The notes beneath the pieces were generated by a model that made no database searches, was not told where the DNA came from, and saw only the letters and a list, made by a program, of their open reading frames with translations. Shown in pieces: positions 1 to 5,855 of a stretch of 6,668 nt of DNA (position 1 is its first letter; each line of letters opens with the position of its first letter). The DNA comes from Fidelibacterota bacterium (lineage in GTDB: Bacteria > Marinisomatota > Marinisomatia > SCGC-AAA003-L08 > TMED6), in NCBI GenBank assembly GCA_014239355.1, contig JAAZYZ010000027.1, positions 1 to 6,668 on the forward strand, read 5' to 3'. Made by a program: the position numbers and the translations under genes.

Positions 1-384
1 ACCAGCACTAACTCCAGCTAATACCTTACCTTCTTTATAAGCATTAATAATTAATTTGTCTAAACCCCAATCTTTAAATACAGCTAACATACTCTTAGTA
101 TTACCACCACCTACATAAATAATATCAGATTCTTCAATTATCGATTCTAAATCAGGAGTTTTTTTAAATAAGCTAATGTCTTTAGGTCTGCAATTTAATT
201 TTGTGAATGCTGTGTAAAAATTAACTATGTACTGAGTATTTTCAGCTGAAGCTGTAGGGAAAAAAGCTATTTTAGGTTTCTTTGAAGGGGAAAGATTAAT
301 GATGTAATCTTCAATAATTGGCTTATTTGGGTTACGCCCAAAACCACCACCACCAATTGCAACTATATGACCACTAGAACTCAT
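1..384 (-). CDS. pepE: Peptidase E-like S51 serine peptidase, C-terminus cut by window edge
   Basis: Reading from ATG at 384 down to base 1 gives 128 uninterrupted codons with no stop, so the gene continues beyond the window. The product begins MSSSGHIVAIGGGGFG, has the family's VGGGNT motif at residues 91-96, and ends at the window edge in AGVSAG. That is the nucleophile elbow of S51 peptidases, with Ser126 the predicted nucleophile. Family members are cytoplasmic; peptidase E proper hydrolyses dipeptides with N-terminal aspartate, while relatives include cyanophycinase, so the exact substrate is open. The His of the catalytic machinery should lie in the missing C-terminal part. It is the third gene of a minus-strand operon, 21 bp after the DUF423 gene. 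A weak TAAGG lies about 4 nt before the ATG. The S51 assignment is firm; the substrate is inferred. Confidence 0.85.
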   Translation of the reverse strand, partial: MSSSGHIVAIGGGGFGRNPNKPIIEDYIINLSPSKKPKIAFFPTASAENTQYIVNFYTAFTKLNCRPKDISLFKKTPDLESIIEESDIIYVGGGNTKSMLAVFKDWGLDKLIINAYKEGKVLAGVSAG

Positions 385-405
385 AAAACCTTACTTTATT
401 AAACT

Positions 406-762
406 TTAATGATTACTAATTTTAAAAATTAATATACACCAGCCAATGATAAAAGACAGCCCTCCAATTGGAGCTATCATACCTAAAAAAGAATATTTAG
501 AAATGGAAATTAAATATAAAGTACCAGAAAATAACACTATACCAATAACAAATAAATAACCAGACATATTTAAATTAACTTCTAAAACCTTAGATAAAAT
601 ACCTGTTAAAATAAGCGCAAGACCATGAAATATTTGATACTGAACACCTGTTTTAAACGTATCCATTTTATCAGCAATTGTAGATTCTAATGAATGCGCT
701 CCAAAAGCTCCTATTATGACAGATAAAGCGCAAAAAATAATTCCAAATTGAATTAATAGCAT
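406..762 (-). CDS. DUF423 family small integral membrane protein (YgdD/YwdK-like)
   Basis: This 118-residue protein has about four hydrophobic segments, near residues 3-22, 44-62, 66-87 and 92-115. It shows the conserved DUF423 signatures: GAFGAH at 18-23, TGVQYQIFHGLAL at 38-50, the LFSGTLY stretch in the third segment, and PIGG followed by IIGW in the last. Length and motif order match complete family members. It is predicted to sit in the cytoplasmic membrane; the family's biochemical function is not established and none is proposed here. The start at 762 is supported by AAGGAG 9 nt upstream, which lies inside the last codons of the dehydrogenase gene. The two genes are separated by only 3 bp, so translation is probably coupled. 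Confidence 0.9.
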   Translation of the reverse strand: MLLIQFGIIFCALSVIIGAFGAHSLESTIADKMDTFKTGVQYQIFHGLALILTGILSKVLEVNLNMSGYLFVIGIVLFSGTLYLISISKYSFLGMIAPIGGLSFIIGWCILIFKISNH

Positions 763-765
763 AGG

Positions 766-1926
766 TTAAATCTCCTTAGTATTTATGGTTATATTATAGC
801 CTCTATTTCTTGCTTCTTCTAAAAATGTATGACCTTTTAAAGCATTTTCAACTGATATTGCACCATTAGTAATCTTATTATATGCAATCTCAAGAGCTAT
901 AATAGAAATATGCCACCCCGTCCATTTTTCCATAGCTGTTAAATCAAGTTTTTGATTATAATATTCTACAGCATCAATATTTAATTCTATTTTTTTAGAA
1001 TCTTTAAAGCCTATTGCTTTAACACGCATCAAACACACATCTTCTATTCTACCATGATCTAATTTTTTTTCCAACAATTGATGATAAAAATACCTAGGAA
1101 CTATTTCTCTATTATTATGATTTATAGGTTCTCTAGAAAATAAACCAAGTTCTCTATAAGCTTTCATCCATTCCCAATGCCCTTTATAACGAAGCGTCTT
1201 GTTTTCTAAAACCTTTAATCTATTTTTAAAAGTCCAAGGCATAGTAGATAGTCCCCCTGATGTTACAGCAGCTTCTAATTCACCTATATCATCAAAATGT
1301 ACATTTTCAATATTATCAAAACATGGTACCTCTACAATTTCTCCATCTTTCAAAAAATAAGCTTGCTCATCATATTCATTAGTTAAACCTTCAATATTAA
1401 AAAATAAAGAATAATTCCATGGTGGGTTTGGGTCTTTAGGAAGCCCTCCATCACAAATATAAATTTCATCAGTTTGATCTAAAATTTCTGTTGCTAAAAC
1501 TGCCATAGTTATATTCATACCAGGCCCCATACCACAATCAGGAACAATTGTAATTCCTGCCTCTTCTGCCTGTTTATTCATTGACAATTGTTCTCTAACA
1601 ATATTAGTATGACCACCTAAATCAACCATAGATGTTTTTGATTTTATTGCAAGTTTAGTCAAATCTAGATTGAATTTATACGGGACTGCACTGACCATTA
1701 CGTCTGCATCTGAAAGTATTTCTAGCATTTGATCAGAATCAGAAACATTAGCAATAATTCCCTTTAAATTTTGTGAATTAGAAATAGCAGAGATTTTATT
1801 TAACGCTTGATTTAAAAAATTCTCATTTACATCTACCATAACAACATGATGATTAGAATCTCTTAATAAATCATAAGCAACAGATATACCTTGTCTTCCA
1901 GAACCAACTATAATAAATTTTTTCAT
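766..1926 (-). CDS. Lysine 6-dehydrogenase / saccharopine dehydrogenase-like NAD(P)-dependent oxidoreductase
   Basis: The 386-residue protein opens with a Rossmann fold, KKFIIVGSGRQG, giving GxGxxG at residues 8-13. An acidic residue, Asp32, ends the second strand, which usually favours NAD. Further conserved stretches are VPDCGMGPGMN (128-138), GGLPKDPNPPWNYS (160-173), VTSGGLSTMPWTF (221-233) and KTLRYKGH (243-250). These belong to the saccharopine dehydrogenase superfamily, and the GGLP-DPNPPWNY and TSGG-ST-PWTF stretches resemble lysine 6-dehydrogenase more than Lys9 saccharopine reductase. Lysine 6-dehydrogenase oxidises L-lysine to 2-aminoadipate semialdehyde, which cyclises to piperideine-6-carboxylate. 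The protein should be cytosolic. It is the first gene of a three-gene operon. ATG at 1926 is the only sensible start because the Rossmann strand begins immediately, but no Shine-Dalgarno is visible. The superfamily is certain; the substrate is inferred. Confidence 0.85.
   Translation of the reverse strand: MKKFIIVGSGRQGISVAYDLLRDSNHHVVMVDVNENFLNQALNKISAISNSQNLKGIIANVSDSDQMLEILSDADVMVSAVPYKFNLDLTKLAIKSKTSMVDLGGHTNIVREQLSMNKQAEEAGITIVPDCGMGPGMNITMAVLATEILDQTDEIYICDGGLPKDPNPPWNYSLFFNIEGLTNEYDEQAYFLKDGEIVEVPCFDNIENVHFDDIGELEAAVTSGGLSTMPWTFKNRLKVLENKTLRYKGHWEWMKAYRELGLFSREPINHNNREIVPRYFYHQLLEKKLDHGRIEDVCLMRVKAIGFKDSKKIELNIDAVEYYNQKLDLTAMEKWTGWHISIIALEIAYNKITNGAISVENALKGHTFLEEARNRGYNITINTKEI
772..777 (-). 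promoter_or_regulatory. Shine-Dalgarno of the DUF423 gene, inside the upstream gene's end
   Basis: On the minus strand AAGGAG occupies 777-772, leaving 9 nt to the ATG at 762. It lies within the last sense codons of the dehydrogenase gene, whose TAA is at 768-766, so a ribosome finishing that gene is already at this site. This arrangement fits translational coupling and fixes the DUF423 start. Confidence 0.7.
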
Positions 1927-1985
1927 ATTTAGTATTAGATTTTTAATTAAATTAATAACTGAATTTAATATAAAGTGAAGCTATT
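1927..1985. promoter_or_regulatory. Divergent AT-rich intergenic region, presumed to hold both promoters
   Basis: These 59 bp separate the start codons of the minus-strand operon and of the sppA fusion gene, so they or the adjoining coding ends must carry the promoters for both directions. The region is almost wholly A and T. On the plus strand a -10-like TAATAT/TATAAA run lies near 1967-1974. No convincing -35 box or operator palindrome can be assigned, and neither flanking gene has a clear Shine-Dalgarno. The role is inferred from gene orientation. Confidence 0.4.
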
Positions 1986-4460
1986 ATGATTATAAAAAAA
2001 TATTCTTTTTACTTACTAATAACATTTAATCTTATTTTTGGTTATTACGGCCCTGGATTATCAATTAGTGAATCTGATAATACAGATGCTCTATCTTTCA
2101 ATCCTGCAGGACTAGCTATAGATCATGGTACCCAATTTAATCTTTTTGGAGATGCTACTGATATAAGCTCAAATGATTTTTATACTAGTTTTAAAATCAA
2201 AAACTTCGGTTTGTCATATCAAGATATTAATGGTGAAACTGGCTTTAGAATAGGCCTTGCAGATAAAATTCATAAAAATTTGTACTATGGATATGTTTGG
2301 GATAATAAAAAAGAATGGAATGTTGGTTTACTTTATAGACCAGCTAATTTTATATCACTTGGATGGAAAAGTACTTTAGATGGAAAAATGGATAATTTTA
2401 TAACACATGACTTTGGAATAGGTTTTAGACCTTTAGGATGTAAATTTCTAACATTAGGTATGGATCAAAGCTTTGATAAAGATTGGGAATCAAAAAGTAC
2501 TTCTTTGTTTATAAAAACAATTCCAATCGATGGATTAGAATTGTCTGCAACCATTATATCAAATGAATATGAAGATAATGGAATGCCTATTTTTAATTTT
2601 GATGAACTTGATAATCATGATTTAAAATTTAATGTTGGATTTAACATAAATGGAATTAAACAAGTTTATTCACATAATAATAATGGAAGTCATGCTTTTG
2701 GAGCTTCATTTACAACCCATATGCAACCAGATTTATTTAAGAAGAAAAAAAACAAATATGTAACCCTAGTCTTTGATGATATCTTTATTGAAGAAAAGCC
2801 CTTAAAGAAATTTTCTATTTCTAATTTATTTGGTAATAAAAAAGAAGGTACACAGCTTAGAACATGGATAAAAAAGATTGATAAACTTACTGACGATTCA
2901 GAGGTTGAAGGTTTAATTATATATTTAAAAAGTATTAATGCTAGTTTTTCAAAAAGAGTTGAAATTAGAGATGCTCTTCTACGTTTTAAGAACTCAGGAA
3001 AAAAAATCATACTCTATAGTGGATTGGGATATACCATTACCAATATGGACTATCACATTGCATCAATTGCTGATGAAATTTATGTCAACCCATTAACTGG
3101 TGTAAATTTAAAAGGTATGAGTATGGAAATTACATTCTATAGAGATCTACTTGATACATTAAAAATTGAGCCTGCAATATGGAGAATTGAAGATAAAGAT
3201 GGTAAATCATATAAAACTGCAGGAGATCCTTTCTTACTTAATAAAATGTCTGATGAAATGCGTGAAAACTATAGTCAATTACTCGATGATTTAAATGATG
3301 TTTTTATTAAAGATATAGCTCTGGCTAGAGGTTGGTTTAATGACGATAAAACTCCAGATATTGAATATGCGCAAACAATTGTCAATGAAGGTCCTTATTG
3401 GCAACCTGAAATTGCATTAGAGCGTGGATTAATTGATGGGATATTTTATCCTGATGAATTTACAACTTATGTAAAAGATTCTATTGTTAAGAAAAATAAA
3501 AATTTAAACTTTGCTGAAATAGGTAAGAAAAAAGATTATAATTTTAATTGGAAAAAAACAGAAAAACCTAAAATCGCAATAATTTATGCTGTAGGTGGAA
3601 TTATGTCAGGTAAAAGCAATCCTGGACCTCAAGGGTCATCAGTAATGGGTGATAGAACAATTATGAAAGCTATAAAAGATGCAAGAAATGATAACTCAAT
3701 AGAAGCCATTATATTAAGAATTGATAGTGGAGGAGGATCTGCACTTGCCTCAGATCAAATGTGGAGAGAAATTTATAAAACAACAAATGACTCAATCAAT
3801 AAAAAACCTTTTATTGCTTCAATGTCAGGTGTGGCTGCTTCAGGTGGTTATTATATAGCATGTGAAGCTGATACTATTATTGCACAATCTACTACCATTA
3901 CAGGTTCAATTGGTGTAATTGGAATGGGTTTTAATTTTCATGAATTATATAATAAAATTGGTATTAATAAAGAGGTGTTAAAAAGAGGTAAATTTTCAGA
4001 TTTGTTAACTCAATCAAGGAAATGGACAGAAGAAGAACATGAAAAAATGAGAAAATCAATTGAATATTTTTATAAAGAATTCAAAAATAGAGTTATAGAA
4101 GGAAGAAGTAATTTAATTGCTGAAGAATTAGATAATTTGGCTTTAGGGAGAGTTTGGAGTGGAAATACAGCTTTGAAAAATGGTTTAATTGATGAAATTG
4201 GTGGCATTAATAAAACAATAGAAATTGCTAAAAGTATGGCTAGTCTAAATGAACAAGAAATAGAAATAGTAGAATTTCCTAATAATGAGAATAATAAGTA
4301 CAATAGAAAAGATAAAGAACAAACACACTATAATACTCAACTATTATTAGAATTAATGCCAGAAAACATTAGAAAAGAATTAAACGAATTAAATATTATA
4401 CCTTTATTAAAAGATGAAAAAATATATTTCATGATTCCACATCATATAGAAATTAATTAA
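1986..4460 (+). CDS. sppA: SppA-type S49 serine protease fused to an N-terminal outer-membrane-barrel-like domain
   Basis: The 824-residue product has a signal peptide (about 1-19, MIIKKYSFYLLITFNLIFG). A beta-rich region (about 20-250) follows, with NPAGLA at 39-44 and alternating aromatic strands such as WNVGLLYRP and ISLGWKS, typical of PorV/FadL-like barrels. Two S49 domains make up the rest, roughly 255-520 and 528-760. The general-base Lys expected in the first S49 domain is Lys410 in SYKTAGDPF, matching E. coli SppA Lys209. The nucleophile is Ser619 in GVAASGGYY, matching Ser409, with RIDSGGG at 578-584 and TGSIGVIG after it. The catalytic dyad is therefore intact. SppA degrades cleaved signal peptides and other membrane-proximal substrates on the periplasmic side. 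E. coli SppA is 618 residues with a single N-terminal membrane anchor; here the extra length replaces that anchor. The protease assignment is firm; the barrel call rests on strand pattern and the NPAGLA motif. Confidence 0.9.
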   Translation: MIIKKYSFYLLITFNLIFGYYGPGLSISESDNTDALSFNPAGLAIDHGTQFNLFGDATDISSNDFYTSFKIKNFGLSYQDINGETGFRIGLADKIHKNLYYGYVWDNKKEWNVGLLYRPANFISLGWKSTLDGKMDNFITHDFGIGFRPLGCKFLTLGMDQSFDKDWESKSTSLFIKTIPIDGLELSATIISNEYEDNGMPIFNFDELDNHDLKFNVGFNINGIKQVYSHNNNGSHAFGASFTTHMQPDLFKKKKNKYVTLVFDDIFIEEKPLKKFSISNLFGNKKEGTQLRTWIKKIDKLTDDSEVEGLIIYLKSINASFSKRVEIRDALLRFKNSGKKIILYSGLGYTITNMDYHIASIADEIYVNPLTGVNLKGMSMEITFYRDLLDTLKIEPAIWRIEDKDGKSYKTAGDPFLLNKMSDEMRENYSQLLDDLNDVFIKDIALARGWFNDDKTPDIEYAQTIVNEGPYWQPEIALERGLIDGIFYPDEFTTYVKDSIVKKNKNLNFAEIGKKKDYNFNWKKTEKPKIAIIYAVGGIMSGKSNPGPQGSSVMGDRTIMKAIKDARNDNSIEAIILRIDSGGGSALASDQMWREIYKTTNDSINKKPFIASMSGVAASGGYYIACEADTIIAQSTTITGSIGVIGMGFNFHELYNKIGINKEVLKRGKFSDLLTQSRKWTEEEHEKMRKSIEYFYKEFKNRVIEGRSNLIAEELDNLALGRVWSGNTALKNGLIDEIGGINKTIEIAKSMASLNEQEIEIVEFPNNENNKYNRKDKEQTHYNTQLLLELMPENIRKELNELNIIPLLKDEKIYFMIPHHIEIN

Positions 4461-4512
4461 TTTTTTTGAGGTATATCATTGTATTAAGGATGAAATTATT
4501 ATAAATTATAAT

Positions 4513-5775
4513 ATGAAGTTTAAATTTTTTATATCGATACTTTTATTTTCATTGTCTCTTGCACAAGATAGATCAACTTTATTTGCTACTGGTGATGGTC
4601 AAATTAATCCAGAAGTAGGAGGTTATACTATTCAAAATACTGGAGATGGAATTTATGGAGCTGCAGACCGTTTTTTTCTATCTAATGAATATATGCTTGA
4701 AAGAGTATATGTTTATTTATCTTACCAACCAGAATATATATTGGATATTCAAGCTATAGAGGTTCAAATATGTGAAGATGATAATGGGAAACCAGGAAAT
4801 CCTATATCATCGAATATATTAGATTTAGATTATAATAATTTTGAAGGAAATTGGTACTCTTTCTCACTTCTAGAGGCATGCCTTAAAACTGAACCATCTA
4901 GCTATTATTGGGTTTCAGTTCTCCCTATGGAAGGAACTAATGCAAAATGGATTTTTTCTGAAGATGATAATTTTATGTATAGCACAACTGATAATGGTGG
5001 AGAATCTTGGGAAAATTTTAATTTAGGTCCTGCAGGTACTGCTGCTGTTACCGGAGAACAAATTTATATTCCACCCTTTGATGGCGGAGATGTTAATGGA
5101 GATTTTATTGTTAATATTCTTGATGTAGTACAAATGGTACAATATGTTTTAGGTAATATAAGTTTTGATGATGATCAAATTGCTGCAGGTGATTTAAATC
5201 AAGATGGTGGAATCAATATTTTAGATGTTGTCGCACTGATTAATGTTATACTATATGATGGAACAAATTTTGTTACAGAATTTTTATATGAAGATTTAAA
5301 TCTTAATACAGAAACTTTTGGGCAATTAGTAGGTCCACCTATTTATCAAGGAATGATTACTGGTTATTATTTTGGAAAAGCTGGCTGAAGCATGTGCCGC
5401 AACCGGTTCGGTGTGCTAGATGACTTATATAATGAATTAATAAGCGAAGGTATTGATGATGTTAAAATTATGGGTATTAATGGATACCAATACATTGAAG
5501 ATAGTTATATATGTATGATATGTGACCCCAATTGGGATTGCAATAATTGTGATGGCCCTATAATTTTACCTTGGACACAGGATATAGATGAAGATGGTGA
5601 TGGTGATGGTGATGTTTGGGAAGAATGGAATGCTACCATTAGAGATTTTGTAATTGTTGGAAGAAATGGTGAAGAACTTGCTCGAATCAATTTAACCTAT
5701 AATAATCCTGATCCTGACTCTACTTGTGGTGAAAATTACGAAACTATAAAAAATCTTATCCTTAGTTTCAGATAA
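4513..5775 (+). CDS. Secreted selenoprotein: beta-rich domain, dockerin-like repeats, C-terminal SelP-like thioredoxin-fold domain (Sec292)
   Basis: Reading the in-frame UGA at 5386-5388 as selenocysteine joins two open stretches in the same frame into one 420-residue protein. It has a signal peptide (1-17, cleavage after SLSLA), a beta-rich domain (about 20-188), a dockerin-like repeat pair (191-247), a linker, and a thioredoxin-like domain from about 280 to 420. That domain holds U292-S-M-C295, the UxxC redox pair. From memory it resembles the N-terminal domain of animal selenoprotein P: a Sec-x-x-Cys motif, then LDDLYNELISEGIDDVKIMGIN, then a PWTQD...DVWEEW...DFVIVGRNGEEL block matching SelP's PVYQQ...DVWTLL...DFLIYDRCGRLV. 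An insertion carries CxxC-x5-CxxC (Cys334, 337, 343, 346) and an acidic Asp/Gly run (357-367). The protein is likely periplasmic or extracellular and redox-active. No Shine-Dalgarno precedes ATG 4513. Function beyond thiol/selenol redox chemistry is unknown. Annotating it as two genes would lose the active site. Confidence 0.85.
5083..5253 (+). repeat. Dockerin-like tandem repeat (residues 191-247 of the secreted selenoprotein)
   Basis: Two protein repeats are encoded in tandem: GGDVNGDFIVNILDVVQMV (191-209) and GDLNQDGGINILDVVALI (226-243). Each has the spaced acidic pattern DxNxDxxxNxxD, with ligands D193/N195/D197/N201/D204 and D227/N229/D231/N235/D238. That is the calcium-binding loop and helix of type I dockerin modules. 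Such pairs are usually C-terminal in secreted proteins; here the pair is internal, between the beta-rich domain and the selenocysteine domain. A cohesin partner is not visible in the window. Confidence 0.75.
5386..5388 (+). other. Recoded UGA: selenocysteine codon 292
   Basis: The TGA is followed in the same frame by 129 sense codons ending in TAA at 5773-5775. The downstream protein is well formed, has no start codon with a Shine-Dalgarno of its own, and supplies the second half of a UxxC redox motif. Every other visible stop in the window is TAA. A GC-rich hairpin sits immediately downstream. Sec decoding is inferred from these points. Confidence 0.85.
5396..5416 (+). promoter_or_regulatory. 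Putative bacterial SECIS hairpin for Sec292
   Basis: ACCG (5402-5405) pairs with CGGT (5409-5412) around a GUU loop (5406-5408). Below an A bulge at 5401, pairs 5400-5413, 5399-5414 and 5398-5415 form, then 5396-5416 across a C bulge at 5397. The loop begins with G and lies 17 nt after the UGA, as expected for SelB-binding bacterial SECIS elements (loop about 16-37 nt downstream, G among its first residues). An alternative fold pairs AGCA (5389-5392) with TGCT (5414-5417). The stretch 5394-5416 is 16/23 G or C in an otherwise AT-rich gene and uses atypical codons (TGC, CGC, AAC, CGG, TTC, GTG). Pairing was worked out by eye. Confidence 0.75.
5593..5613 (+). repeat. Short GATGGT tandem repeat encoding an Asp-Gly run
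   Basis: Three GATGGT units plus a final GAT lie in frame and encode D361-G-D-G-D-G-D367 in the selenoprotein, just before the DVWEEW motif. With the preceding DIDED it forms an acidic loop. The repeat could be calcium-binding or simply slippage-prone; it makes length variation between strains plausible. Confidence 0.7.
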
Positions 5776-5794
5776 ATCTTTTCTTTTCTATACT

Positions 5795-5820
5795 TTGTCA
5801 ATTAAATTTATACCTATAAT
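5795..5820 (+). promoter_or_regulatory. Candidate promoter for the selenoperoxiredoxin gene
   Basis: In the 80-bp gap between the two selenoprotein genes a perfect -10 hexamer, TATAAT, lies at 5815-5820. A -35-like TTGTCA lies at 5795-5800, but the 14-nt spacer is shorter than the usual 16-18. Transcription would begin about 30 nt before the ATG. No hairpin terminator is seen in the gap, so read-through from the upstream gene is equally possible. Confidence 0.35.
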
Positions 5821-5840
5821 TTTTGATTATACTTTAACTT

Positions 5841-5847
5841 AAAGGAG
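5841..5847 (+). promoter_or_regulatory. Shine-Dalgarno of the selenoperoxiredoxin gene
   Basis: AAAGGAG ends 8 nt before the ATG at 5856. It is the strongest ribosome binding site in the window. It matters because it fixes the start of a gene that ordinary callers would begin at the internal ATG at 6108, after the UGA. Confidence 0.85.
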
Positions 5848-5855
5848 TAATATAA

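Noticed and set aside
2690..3010. Minus-strand open frames inside sppA (2690-3010, 4070-4303) and at 5505-5690
   Set aside because: They lie opposite well-supported coding sequence, have no ribosome binding sites or recognisable domains, and look like shadows of the plus-strand codon pattern.
4450..4467. AAATTAATTAATTT palindrome followed by a T run after sppA as a terminator
   Set aside because: The palindrome is pure A/T with no loop, so the hairpin would be very weak. It also overlaps the stop codon of sppA.
4490..4504. Mini-ORF (ATG AAA TTA TTA TAA) after AAGG in the gap before the selenoprotein gene
   Set aside because: Four codons in a different frame with no regulatory codon pattern; probably coincidence, although AAGGA at 4486-4490 is the only Shine-Dalgarno-like string near the gene.
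4507..4512. TATAAT immediately before the ATG at 4513 as a -10 promoter element
   Set aside because: Transcription would start inside the coding region after the start codon. The hexamer is expected by chance in such AT-rich sequence.
5386..5775. Two separate genes, or a pseudogene broken by a nonsense codon at 5386
   Set aside because: The frame continues for 129 codons, the downstream part has no Shine-Dalgarno at the ATG at 5392, and the UGA completes a UxxC redox motif followed by a SECIS-like hairpin. A second nearby gene has the same feature at a known Sec position.
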